A stretch of 64,000 bases of DNA from Megalonaias nervosa (GCA_016617855.1 JAECUM010009489.1:27634-91633); one strand, 5' to 3'; positions 19,276 through 28,983 are shown, counted from the first letter of the stretch. Translations and numbers: made by a program. The notes: generated from the letters alone by a model not told the origin.

Positions 19276-19791
19276 TTAATTACCAGCCCCTAACATTATT
19301 TTACTTTTCATGGCAGATTTTACTAGAAAAGTAGCTAATTTATCTCTGACAGATTTATTTGGTATAGAATTTAATGCATGAATCAATTTTACATCTGCGA
19401 GATGCCTTTGTTGTAAATCTTTACTTTTATACGCAACATCATGAACATGACACGCTTGATCCATCTTATTTACTGGATACTCTCCTGGTCTTGGTTGATC
19501 TTGATCATCAAGTCGGATGTCAAGTCGGGTTCCAGGACCACAATAATTATATCCTGGTAAGTGTTTCTCACCGGCATATTTAGCCCATGGTAATCCAGGT
19601 AATTTTCCTAATGATGCGGTTATATCTCCACCTGTCTTTGTCCCTGAATCAGACATGGAGATAAATTTATATTTTTTCGTGCCGCATTTTACACATTTAC
19701 CTGTTAATGCACGTCGTTTATTTTTTGTTATTACTGTTGTCAGTCCAGTAGTGGGTGTAGATAATCTACATCGAACACAATATAGACTCAT
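19276..19791 (-). CDS. zinc-ribbon protein with parvovirus-type phospholipase A2 domain
   Basis: 171 aa. The start at 19791 is chosen because the longer reading to 19863 enters the ATPase gene; this ATG is 12 bp from the ATPase ATG. Residues 5-8 (CVRC) and 33-36 (CVKC) form a zinc-ribbon-like pair. Residues 79-88 (PGYNYCGPGT) are the PLA2 calcium-binding loop, and 114-121 (CHVHDVAY) carry the HDxxY catalytic motif with His117 and Asp118. This is the motif set of the parvovirus VP1 unique region, whose PLA2 breaches endosomal membranes during entry. Here the same role is plausible but unproven. It is intact. Confidence 0.85.
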   Translation of the reverse strand: MSLYCVRCRLSTPTTGLTTVITKNKRRALTGKCVKCGTKKYKFISMSDSGTKTGGDITASLGKLPGLPWAKYAGEKHLPGYNYCGPGTRLDIRLDDQDQPRPGEYPVNKMDQACHVHDVAYKSKDLQQRHLADVKLIHALNSIPNKSVRDKLATFLVKSAMKSKIMLGAGN

Positions 19792-19803
19792 GTTATTAAT
19801 AAT
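19792..19803. promoter_or_regulatory. 12-bp gap between divergent start codons
   Basis: GTTATTAATAAT is all that separates the PLA2 ATG (minus) from the ATPase ATG (plus). Any promoter must overlap the coding start of the opposite gene. Confidence 0.6.
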
Positions 19804-20481
19804 ATGGATACAATAATTGATTTTTCGGCGACACGAAAACAGGAGCCAGTGAAGCATTATCATCCAGCATTACCAAATTCGATAAGAATGATTATAATAG
19901 GTCCGTCTGGATCAGGTAAAACACAACTATTAATAAATTTAATAATGCGGTGGTTAAAATGGAGTAAATTGTATTTAGTAACACCATCCGTAGATGATCA
20001 ACACTGTTACAAAATACTTAAAGATATTAATGAAAATGCAAAATTGATGAATGAAGACGGTGATGATGTTATTGACTTTATCACCGATATTGATGAAGCC
20101 CCATCTGTAGATGACCTAAATAGATTTATTAATAATTTAGTGGTGTACGATGATATTATGTTGGACAGACAAACAAATCCAGCTAGAATATTTTCTCGAG
20201 GTAGACAGAAGAATACGGACGTGATTTATGTTACACAAAGATATACACAAATACCTAAAGTGATCAGAGACAACTGCAATATTTTGGTTGTGTTTAATGG
20301 AGTAGATAATTATACTTTACAGAATATTTATTATACTTGGTGTTCAGGGGATATAGATATGATGAAATTCAGAAACTTCTTTTCAAAAGCACAAGCTGTT
20401 CCGTTTGGATTTATTACAATAAATCTACATGACCCAAGATCTAGATATCGTGTAGGTCTAGATAAAATCTTTGGTCCTTGA
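19804..20481 (+). CDS. A32/FtsK-like DNA packaging ATPase
   Basis: 225 aa, intact. It powers translocation of the genome into the capsid. Walker A is GPSGSGKT (33-40) after a beta strand IRMIII, Walker B is LVVYDDI (112-118), and YVTQRYTQIP (~142-151) is the sensor/motif III region. These match the poxvirus A32, virophage and Polinton packaging ATPases, and 225 aa is in the usual range. It is the last gene, ending 16 bp before the right TIR. Its start lies in AATAATATGG. Confidence 0.93.
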   Translation: MDTIIDFSATRKQEPVKHYHPALPNSIRMIIIGPSGSGKTQLLINLIMRWLKWSKLYLVTPSVDDQHCYKILKDINENAKLMNEDGDDVIDFITDIDEAPSVDDLNRFINNLVVYDDIMLDRQTNPARIFSRGRQKNTDVIYVTQRYTQIPKVIRDNCNILVVFNGVDNYTLQNIYYTWCSGDIDMMKFRNFFSKAQAVPFGFITINLHDPRSRYRVGLDKIFGP

Positions 20482-20497
20482 TTTTATCAAGAATTAT

Positions 20498-20765
20498 AGC
20501 AGCAGGGAGGGTGAATGACAAAAATTGAGTGACCTACCGAGTAAACTAAACGCACTATAACACAAAAAACAAAAATGTCAAAAATAGTAACAAAAATGTG
20601 CTAACTAAAACGATTTATTATCCGTTTTTTCAAACTATATGGTAATAATATTGTTAGGAGGGTTCGGTTTATCATTATTGACCTTATTTTTCAGCCTCTG
20701 TAGGAACCTTTATTTTTATAAAATAAGGTCTGTAAAAAGTTGTAGGGTTCACCCTCCCTGCTGCT
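20498..20765 (-). repeat. right terminal inverted repeat of the Polinton
   Basis: The inverse of 4836-5104. The outer end is complete. At the inner end the AGCAGCAGGGAGGGTGAA block (18 bp) is kept, but the next ~12 bp differ from the left copy. In the shared core there are five substitutions against the left TIR, four of them CG in one copy and TG or CA in the other. The packaging ATPase stops 17 bp before it. Confidence 0.95.
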
Positions 20766-21072
20766 GCAGATGATAAGTCTGTGTCTGTCCGTAATCAGCA
20801 TACTGGAAATGCACCAGGTCATCAGAAATAAAACAATCACTGGCTGACATGGAAAAGATGAAAAGACCATCAAATTGATATATGTATCAATAATTTGTTG
20901 TATTGTAGAATGGGTATTATGAATCGTATCAATATGCAGAACAGGTTTATCATGTCTCTACTATAGGGTCTTTCATATATTAGTTGCACTCTTCCTGTTA
21001 CAGGTTGTGTATGGTCATGGATCTCATTTGTATTCTGTAGTACTAAAATTATGTTTATCATACACTTCATTT
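20766..21072. other. right flank of the Polinton, no gene
   Basis: Intron-like sequence. It begins GCAGATGATAAG directly after the TIR. Two short open frames on the minus strand have no domain. Confidence 0.5.
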
Positions 21073-21640
21073 TAAGGCAGTCTGAGTATAAGGTGCTCTA
21101 CTCCATGGCTACCATTGACAGATATAATGAAGGAATACTGTGTTATGTAATGCATTATAAGGCAGTCTGACTATAAGGTGCTATACTCCATGACTCCCAT
21201 GGACAGTTATATGATGGAGTACTGTGTTATGTAACTCATTATAAGGCTGTCTGACTCTAAGGTGCTATACTCCATGACTCCCATGGACTGTTATAATGAG
21301 GGAGTACTGTGTCATATAATTCATTATAAGGCAGTATGACTTTAAAGTGGAATACTTCATGACTCCCATGGACACTGCTTTAGTGAAGGAGTACTGTATC
21401 ATGTACTTCATTATATGGCAGTTTGACTCTAAGGTGGAATACTCCATGACTCCCATGGACTGTTATAATGAGGGAGTACTGTATCATTTACTTCATTATA
21501 GGGCAGTCTATAAAGTGCTCTACTACATGACTACCATGAAGAGGGTTATAATGAGGGAATGCTGTGTTGTGTAATTCATTATAAGGCAGTCTATTAGGCG
21601 GTATACTCCATGACTCCCATGGACAGTGTTTTAATGAGGA
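21073..21640. repeat. ~85-bp minisatellite, about 7 copies
   Basis: The unit contains AAGGCAGTCTGACTATAAGG, then ATACTCCATGACTCCCATGG, then a GGAGTACTGTG segment. Copies lie near 21075, 21158, 21243, 21327, 21412, 21500 and 21585. Copies differ by substitutions and small indels. Open frames here are artefacts of the repeat. Confidence 0.9.
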
Positions 21641-21838
21641 ATTGCTCCACCAAGATACAGAACACACAATGCAATACATATTAACTGCCTCAATTAAGAT
21701 ACAGAAGGCATGATGTGATATGTATTAACTGCCTCCTTCAATATACAGAATGCAAAATACGATACATATTGACTGCAATTTTCAATCTATACATAATACA
21801 CATATTGACTGCCTCTGTTAAGATACAGAACACAAGGA
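21641..21838. repeat. ~45-50-bp degenerate tandem repeat, about 4 copies
   Basis: Units with AAGATACAGAA and ACATATTAACTGCCTC recur at about 21652, 21697, 21735 and 21815. It abuts the 85-bp array. Confidence 0.75.
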
Positions 21839-22728
21839 TTTATCAGTTATGATTTTAAAGTTGATTTTGAGTCAGAATGTTATTAATAGTTTATTTTAGA
21901 ATTGTCTCCTGCAGAAATATGTACTGTCTGTAATAAGCGCAGTCATTTTTTATACTAAGGATGAAACTTACATATAGATCTATGTATCAAAGCTTCAAAA
22001 ATAAATGTATACATCGATGCCACAGTGAATCATCTTACTCCTACACAGGTGTTTCTTTTCCATCTTAGTGACCCACTTTTCATGCCTATTACTGTGTGTT
22101 CCATGTATTTGTTAGTGAAGAAGTGGAGTTAATGCTTTAATGTAGGCTGAAATAATATCAGTGCCCTATGCAAATATAACATCCACACTATATGGCAGGT
22201 GTATGTCATCAGCGACACTGCTGACTTTTTGGAACAGCTATTGATATGAATTATGGTTTTGCATTGTATGTACTAATGATGAATGATAATTAAATTAAAA
22301 GGAATAATATACACACAACACTCAACAATTGAGCAGACCTGGCAGAGCACCATGTAAAGGTTGTTGATGTCTGTTGTAGGGTGTCAAAATAATTCATACA
22401 AAATTCGCAATTTTTCATGCCCTTCATGTTTCATTTTGTGAACTTGGCCCATTTACCTGTCATGTGCATTATGTAGATGGGAATTTGATGGACTGAAACT
22501 GTTGGTAAATCTAGACTGGTACACAGCCTGATGCCAGCTAATTCATATTTAGCATAACAATTAATGGTAACCATTCAGCCACAGTGCAATCAGATATCTT
22601 ATTGAGAGGTGATTTGCAAACATGTTGATGATTTCTTCATGGAAAATTGCCCCCATTAGTAATGATGCTGTCCAGTTGATGTTGTCTAAAGAGGCTTCCA
22701 TCATTTCACAGTTGGCCACAGGAACTGA

Positions 22729-22730
<2 letters not shown>
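21839..22730. other. no gene recognised
   Basis: AT-rich non-coding sequence. Nothing supported on either strand. Confidence 0.45.
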
Positions 22731-22771
<41 letters not shown>

Positions 22772-22850
22772 TATAATAATTATAAAGACTTCATGTAAAG
22801 AGGGTAACACAGTTAGCTAACAAACTAATCTTCCTTGAGCCCCTCACACA
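22731..22850 (-). repeat. (AAT)n microsatellite with adjoining repeat tail
   Basis: About 13 AAT units followed by AGAGGGTAACACAGTTAGC and CTTGAGCCCCTCACA. A similar junction occurs at 37198-37300, so this is probably the 3' end of a dispersed element with an (ATT)n tail on the minus strand. Confidence 0.6.
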
Positions 22851-23434
22851 AAGGAACATATTTATATACAGTTGACATGCAGATGTACATGCATACACTT
22901 ACATAGCAGCATTGAATATACAACAATATATTTAAATTATTTCCTTCTCTTCCCCGCATGTACACTCATTCATATGAAGCCAGAGAGTCAATGTACATGA
23001 AGTATTCAAGAACTTTTGTCAAATAACGTGTAGTAATGAAGTCAACAGTACACACATCTGGAATTGCTGTGGCCGAAGTAAGTACAGTATGTTCTCATGG
23101 TCAACAGTTTTATCTCTTACTCTCTGAGGATATGGACCATGCAACAAAGTAGTGGTAGTTTTAAAATTATCATGATGATACATGAAGTGATATCATGTAC
23201 ATATCGTTAGCTATTTGCCTGTAAAACAGATTTAATTTCCTGTTTAGACATATTATTAAGTAACAGAACACATCAGCAGTGAGAATAAACCAAAGAATAC
23301 TGGCATGTACAAAAGTAAAGAAAGAAACTTGTGTAAAAATTCACTTCATTGTAAATATCAGAGAAATATTTTGACTTGTGTACATTAGACCTGATCCTGA
23401 ATTTGACTACAGACTTAGTATCTCATTGTACCTT
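22851..23434. other. no gene recognised
   Basis: Non-coding, possibly the body of the (ATT)n-tailed repeat. No protein signal. Confidence 0.4.
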
Positions 23435-23444
23435 GAACATGCCA

Positions 23445-23616
23445 CCGCTCCGGTGGCCCAGTAGTTAGAGCATCCGCCTCTGATGCGGGAGGTCGTGGTT
23501 CAAACCCTGGCCAAATCATGCCAAAGACTTGTAAGAATGGTGCTAGCAGCTGCCTTGCTAGGCACTCAGTGTTAAGAAGTTGGTATTAGGACTGGTTGGC
23601 CTGGTGTCAGGATAAT
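23445..23616 (+). mobile_element. tRNA-derived SINE (family 1), 5' half
   Basis: The tRNA-like head has A box TGGCCCAGTAGTTAGAG and B box GGTTCAAACCC. The anticodon arm TCCGC/GCGGG closes a 7-nt loop CTCTGAT. A body matching copies at 47879-48029 and 56749-57075 follows. It is cut at CAGGATAAT by the DIRS element and resumes at 30585. GAACATG precedes the head (23435-23441) and follows the tail (30721-30727), a probable remnant of the target duplication. Confidence 0.85.
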
Positions 23617-23802
23617 GAACCCCTCATCCAAGCATTTGTGAAGGATGAGGGGCATTATTGGAGTAAAGCCAGAGGCTGAGCATGTATACATAGCATGTTA
23701 CTCTGTCATTGGCGGAAACGGGTGCTCTTCAAAGAAAAGGAAACTTTTATCAGTCATCTGAAGTACCCTATATAAACAAGCCACCTGCACGAGGTGTCTC
23801 AT
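23617..23802. repeat. DIRS inverted terminal repeat (left on +)
   Basis: Inverse of the right end. The shared part contains GTTACTCTGTCATTGGCGG, CTCTTCAAAGAAAAGGAAAC and CCCTATATAAACAAGCCACC. The outermost ~50 bp (GAACCCCTCATCC...) match the internal complementary region instead. Confidence 0.88.
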
Positions 23803-23879
23803 AGTTTAAAGTGAAGTGTTTTGTTGTCTATATAATACAGGGAGGGAAAACCCCAACTTGCAGCAAAGAATGGGTGGGT

Positions 23880-23994
23880 GTATACATGCTCAGCCTCCGG
23901 CTTTACTCCAGTAATGCCCCTCATCCTTCACAAATGCTTGGCTGAGGGGTTCATTATTTTTCGTAAAGCCTTCAGCCTCACATGTATACACAGC
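23880..23994. repeat. DIRS internal complementary region
   Basis: One half is complementary to the outer end of the left ITR (CCTCATCCTTCACAAATGC) and the other to the outer end of the right ITR (TTTTTCGTAAAGCCTTCAGC). The join lies at about 23950 (GGGGTTCATTATT). This is the template needed to complete both ends via a circular intermediate. Confidence 0.85.
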
Positions 23995-24092
23995 ATCTTT
24001 AAAGATTGACAACAAAACATCTGCTAAAAATAAGAACAGGAAAAAGGTAACACATGTTAGCCTGTAAACCATAATCAAATGAAAAATATTAT

Positions 24093-24989
24093 TTATATGT
24101 TATTAACAACTGCTTCAGCGAAACCCTTGCTATTAGCCTGGATATCCCTTAGGTAAAATTTGTGAAAAGTCTTTACTGATGTCCAGTCTGCCGTTTTCAA
24201 TATATTGTGTAAGGAACAGCCATGTCTGAAAGCAGCTGATGCTGCAGCAGTTCTGTAAGGATGAGCTTTGAATTTAGATGTATCAATTTCTGATTGTTCT
24301 AAAACTATTTTTAACCATCTTGCAGTAGTACTAGATGTCATGGATCTGTAGGAACAATAAGAGACCAGAACTTGAGTAGATTTCCGAGTATTGTTAGTCC
24401 TGTCAAGATAATGCAATAAAGTATGCATGGCACAAAGCTTCTCATCCTTATAATGTAGTAGTTCCAACTGGAAATTCTTACCTTGTCTTGAAGTTTTCAA
24501 CAAATCTGAAAAACTGAATACTATTTTATCTGCCATACAAATCATGTTATGTAAATTCAAAGATTTTAGATTTTGTGCTCTTGGAGCTGTAGATAAAGCA
24601 ATAAGAGCAACCAGCTTCATTGTTAATAATCTTAAAGATATAGTTTCCAAAGAAAAAGGATTGCACAGGTATTTTAACACTAGGTTTACATCCCAAGTGT
24701 CAGCATATCTTGGTTTTGGTGGACTTTTGTTAAACAATCCCTTCAAGTATCTGTTAATCAACAAACAGACAGACATTCTCAGAGTAGTAAGTAACATAGC
24801 CTTGTGAGTATTTACGACACTATAAGACTTACATTCAGTTACCAAAGAATCTAAATATGAAATAACTGTTACCTCAGAGACACAAAATGGATTAATCTCC
24901 CTGATCTGACACCAAAAATTCCATTTTTTCCATGCCAAATTATATTGTTTAGATGTTTCTGGTCTCCATGAATTGCTGATGATGTCCAC
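24093..24989 (-). CDS. DIRS tyrosine recombinase (phage-integrase-like)
   Basis: 298 aa open frame, with no internal stop. It integrates the circular DNA intermediate. An N-terminal SAM-like core-binding domain (SWRPETSKQYNLAWKKWNFW, ~7-26) is followed by the catalytic domain. Visible residues are Arg in TAPRAQNLKSLN (~135), the HxxR-type motif in AHPYRTAAASAAFRHG (~243-258), the downstream HNILKTADW segment, and the nucleophile Tyr in TFHKFYLRD (~277). Its length is somewhat short, because the upstream linker is frameshifted (24869-25234 lies in another frame). It ends about 100 bp before the internal complementary region. Confidence 0.85.
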   Translation of the reverse strand: MDIISNSWRPETSKQYNLAWKKWNFWCQIREINPFCVSEVTVISYLDSLVTECKSYSVVNTHKAMLLTTLRMSVCLLINRYLKGLFNKSPPKPRYADTWDVNLVLKYLCNPFSLETISLRLLTMKLVALIALSTAPRAQNLKSLNLHNMICMADKIVFSFSDLLKTSRQGKNFQLELLHYKDEKLCAMHTLLHYLDRTNNTRKSTQVLVSYCSYRSMTSSTTARWLKIVLEQSEIDTSKFKAHPYRTAAASAAFRHGCSLHNILKTADWTSVKTFHKFYLRDIQANSKGFAEAVVNNI

Positions 24990-25234
24990 AACTGTTGTTG
25001 GAAGTCCTTGGTTTTGGAGCAGTCTCCTGATACAGTCACTGCGACTAAAGATAGGGTCTTCCCTAGAGGATGAGTTTGACCACTGTGTGGAAGAGTCAGT
25101 ATATTTTTGTGCATTGGAAGTCTAATTGGAAGAGAAATTAAACAAGACAAGAGTAAAGGAAACCAGGATTGTGATGTCCAGTGTGGAACAATTAAGAGTG
25201 CTTTACTAACATTATCAGCAATAATTTTATTCAA
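24869..25234 (-). pseudogene. DIRS RNase H-YR linker, frameshifted
   Basis: A short frame beginning MNKIIADNVSKALLIVPHWT, with WTSQSWFPLL typical of the segment after RNase H in DIRS/Ngaro polyproteins. It overlaps the recombinase frame, so one or more indels separate the parts. Confidence 0.6.
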
Positions 25235-25250
25235 TATTTTCCCAACAAGA

Positions 25251-26108
25251 TTAAAAGGGAAAAATGTATGACATTAAATTATGCCAGGAGAAAGAAAAAG
25301 CATAAATTTTAAAAGCACCTGGTTCTGGAAACCATGAGACAAACTTCTTTAACTGACAGTTGAGTCTAGATGCAAAAAGATCTATGTCTGGAACAAAAGT
25401 CTGTGCACACAATCTTTGAAAAATTTCTTTCTTTAGCATCCATTCAGTAGAGTCAGAAAAATTCCTGGACAGATAATCTGCCTGTACATTATGTTTGCCA
25501 GCAATATGGACTGCAGATACAAATATTTCCCTTTCCAAGCACCAGTTCCAAATCTGTCTGGCTAGCTGATCCAAATGAATTGATGCCATTCCACTTATAT
25601 TATTAATATACGAGATAGCACATATACTGTCAGACTGGATCTCGATATGGACGTTTCTGTGATCTGAATGAAAAACTTGTAAGGCATAAGAAATTGCTAA
25701 CAACTCCAAGTAATTGATGGAAAAAGTGGTCTCACTCTTTTTCCATCTACCAGAGATTGATCTATTTGAATCAAGTTCATAAGCTCCCCACTCTGAGAGT
25801 GATGCATCAGTTTCAAGAGTAAAAGCAATCTTGTCTTGCCTGATAAATTTCCCATTCTTGTCTGCAACATACAGATACCACCATTTCAGTTCCTGAATAC
25901 TTTGTGGAGACAACTGAATTGTACTATCGAAATTTTTGTTTTCACAAAGGCCTTTCAGTTTATCATGTTCCAAATACCTGTAGTGCATTGGGGCTTCCAG
26001 GATTGCATAAAATGCATTAATAAGCATACCAATAAATGATGCCAACTCTCGTACTCGAACATACTTTTTATCAAGAAGCGTCTTGGCAAGAACATGGATC
26101 TTTTCCAC
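25251..26108 (-). pseudogene. DIRS RNase H domain (part of polyprotein)
   Basis: 285 aa. An RT thumb/connection region (~1-85) leads into RNase H. The acidic residues are Asp in FTLETDASLSEWGAYE (~110), Glu in INYLELLAISYAL (~145), Asp in IEIQSDSICAISYI (~170) and the terminal Asp in AGKHNVQADYLSR (~215). The tail FVPDIDLFASRLN is the conserved segment found after RNase H in DIRS elements. Stops at both ends separate it from the RT and linker frames. Confidence 0.8.
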
Positions 26109-26171
26109 TTTCTCCTCAGTAAGAAAAAGCTTAAACTATACAGAGTCTAACACAAAACCAAAAAAGGTAAT

Positions 26172-26666
26172 TCATTGAGATGGAATAAGCACGGATTTTT
26201 TTAGATTGATAGTGAAACCAAGAGATTGTAATGTCTCAGTCATAGTCCATGTGTTTTGCAAGCAAATGTGACTATCACCATCCAAATTCAATGAGTCGTC
26301 AATATAATAGGCACACCTAATGCACTGCTGCCTAAACCATATATAAATGGGTTTTAGGATTTTAGTGAAAACTCTTGGAGCAGAAGAAAGCCCAAAAGGT
26401 AAACATACAAACTGAAAAAGTTGACCATTCCAAATAAACTTTAGAAACTTCTGATAATCTGTGTGTATTGGAATACTTAAAATAAGCATCCTTTAGATCA
26501 ATAGAAGTAAAGAAATCATTTTTCTGGATGAGATCTAAAACAATTTGAAATGTTTCTTGCTTAAAATGTTCATAATGGACAAATTTATTCAACTGTGTCA
26601 AGTTGATAACTGGCCGAAATTTTCCATTAGGTTTGGGAACAATAAAAATGTTCGAAAGAAATTGAT
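26172..26666 (-). pseudogene. DIRS reverse transcriptase, central part (frameshifted)
   Basis: Two overlapping minus-strand frames hold the RT fingers and palm: IVPKPNGKFRPVINLTQLNK, then SIDLKDAYF (motif A) in one frame, and VCLPFGLSSAPRVFTK with the catalytic box YYIDDSLN (motif C) in the other. The switch is near 26475, so a one-base indel broke it. The N-terminal part lies beyond the inserted transposon at 28754. Confidence 0.85.
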
Positions 26667-26668
26667 TA

Positions 26669-28751
26669 CAGTAAAACCTGTTATGAGAGACCGCCCCTTC
26701 TGCCAACAAAAAGTGGTCTCTCAAGACAGGCGGTCTTTCATAGCAGGTTTGTACAAAAATACGTTTCCAGGTCCAGTTTCAGAACAATTTTAAGAAAAAT
26801 AACCACAATCACTGTACATATATTCTATTCTTTATTAGTAGTTGTTGCTAAAATATTGTATGCATTCATCTAAAAAAAAATTATATTGTAATAAAGATAT
26901 ACTTCTATCATTAAACATGAAATCACATTTACATTTGAAGATCACATATTTTAGCATATGAAATTGTTTCCTTTATAACAACCTAAATTTATTTTACCAA
27001 CGTTTAAACCGCTTTTTTGCGAGTGGTCTGCACTTTTTCACTTCTTTCAGTTACAATAATTATTTTCTCCAGCATTAAAATTTGTCTCTTTTTAGTTGGA
27101 GGTTCGTCAATTGTTATTAAAATTCTAGGTGTTAAAATTATTAGTGCTCAGTTGTAATATCGAACGTAAAAATGGTGGCTGTGGGAAACTATGAAAAATC
27201 TATACATGTGCATTGCATATCTAACCAAAAAAAAAAAAAAAAATTATCTCATCCAGAAACAGGACCATTTACTCAGTGACAAAAGTCAACGGCTTCATTA
27301 AAAGATGACATACAGGGATTAACTCTGTAAGCAAAGTGTGTAACCCGGTCACAGCAACTTGAATAGACGACAGCTTTGTGATTGGGATGTCATCACTTAA
27401 CATGGGGTGGGGGCCAAACATCACAAGTCTTGAGCACTATCAATCGAATCCTGCAAATGATTCTCTCTTGCTGGTTTAATAAACAATGACCTTATTCAAC
27501 CCCGGCAATACCAATTAACTCGAGACAAACAATATATGCGGCCACTTTGTCAACTTTGGCACTTCAATGGCATTTCATGATATGTACATTAGCCTGGTTT
27601 ACGGACTGTAGCATCTATCACCGGTAGCAACAACCCTTTTTTTAAGTATTCCTTTTATGTTTGTTTTTGACCAGAACAATCTATACTAATCAAGCGGTCC
27701 TTGTAATAACTGACTACATAAAGGTCACTGGTGTCTGTCTGTTCTCGCGATACAGTCGTCATAGGGATGGCCTCGGGTCACAATTAATAGTTCCGGTTCA
27801 GTACACACGAAAGTAGTCCCAGTCTATTTTTAGATCATTTTTTTCCTGTCTCCGTTTGGTGGTGATACAAGAGTTAGATTTAGGCATTCTTGGTAAGGAT
27901 TTAAAGGCAATTGTTTATTCTTTGGAATATGAGCTTATGGTGTGGTTGTCTGTGTGTATTTCGGCGACAGTGCACAGTAAGTAATAAGGCCTTGGTGATG
28001 ATCCGGAAGTGAAATCTGTGTTCCATTGCATGGTGTTTTGTTTACAATTCAGCCTCTCAAAAAAATGCAGGTCAACCCTTGGCAAGAACTTCACCATAAA
28101 GTCATCTTTGAAGGTATTTTAGATTAACATATGATTTGTATCTATTGTCACACAGTGGAAAGTTCAGTACTGAGAAACAAATGTAGAGAATATATAGTAA
28201 AATTAATTGTGTTCTATGGCCGGATGCCAGGTCCTACAATGGCCGGGAAGCAAGTTAAGTGTGGGAATAATTAGTCTGGTTCCCTGCTCTGTATGCTTTC
28301 TGCTTTCCTCACCCCTATACGAATAACGGAGAACAACACAGGGAGCATACGAAGCAGGGAACCAGGCTAGGAAATAATCTACATATACTTTAGTCTGGTT
28401 TACAACAGAAACTGTAAATCACTATAAGCCTAGCTGAAAAAATTCAGAGATCGGTAGCCAGCTTATTTTTTATTTTTATTTTTTTTCTATATTTAGAATG
28501 GAATGAGGGGTCGTTCTTACAGGGATTAAATAAAGGTTGGTGGAGTTTATCCTCGTTTTTTTGTGATGCGGTCGTTCATAGCGGTGTCGAAATGCATATT
28601 TTGCCAAGAAATCCCGGTCGCTGGTCGCGTTAAGCAGGTGGTCGCTCATAGCAGAGCATTTATAGAATAAAATCGATCCGTGCATTACGATTGTGGTCGT
28701 ACATGACAGGTGGTCACTCATAGCAGAGGTCGCTCATGACAGGTTCTACTG
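26669..28751. mobile_element. 2.1-kb TA-flanked DNA transposon (pogo/Tc1-mariner-like, non-autonomous)
   Basis: The ends are inverted repeats: CAGTAAAACCTGTTATGAGA on the left and the inverse of CAGTAGAACCTGTCATGAGC on the right, each flanked by TA (26667-26668 and 28752-28753). Subterminal blocks with GGTCGCTCATAGCAG repeat several times. No transposase frame is present. It sits exactly inside the DIRS reverse transcriptase; coding resumes at 28754 on the minus strand. Confidence 0.85.
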
Positions 28752-28753
28752 TA

Positions 28754-28983
28754 CTCTCACGTGTGAATGGAACTATAGCTCCTTTGTGTAGAAGTTCAGT
28801 GATTTCATTGGATATAATGGTACTCTGCTCATCCGAAAAGGGAATTTCTTCTGGAAAAAAGGCTTGAAATCAACTCTATTATGTACCCCGAAACTGTTTG
28901 CAAAATCCATGGATCACGAGTAAACTTAATCCATATAGCAATGCAGTGTTTAAGTTGTACCACAGAACTTACCTCTACAGATT
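28754..28983 (-). pseudogene. DIRS reverse transcriptase, N-terminal remnant
   Basis: Directly beyond the inserted transposon, the minus strand continues the RT frame (TIVPFTRES-like context) upstream of NQFLSNIFIV. It is short and degenerate toward gag. Confidence 0.55.

Larger units (their letters stand above)
4836..20765. mobile_element. Polinton/Maverick (adintovirus-like) endogenous virus, 15.9 kb
   Basis: A virus-like self-synthesising element bounded by inverted repeats of about 269 bp that start 5'-AG, the usual Polinton terminus. It carries the Polinton hallmark set: rve integrase, PolB-type polymerase, A32/FtsK-like packaging ATPase, adenain-type protease and double-jelly-roll major capsid protein. 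Accessory genes are a fibre, a PLA2, a NUMOD/HNH nuclease and a two-TM protein. Genes are packed with gaps of 8-50 bp and start in AT-rich contexts, unlike the surrounding intron-like DNA. No perfect 6-bp target duplication is visible; CAGA ends the left flank at 4835 and occurs one base beyond the right end (20767-20770). Several genes are broken, so it is probably an inactive insertion. Class assignment rests on gene content and length. Confidence 0.95.

Noticed and set aside
26669..28751. Autonomous transposon with its own transposase
   Set aside because: No frame longer than ~82 codons and no DDE-type motif between the TIRs.
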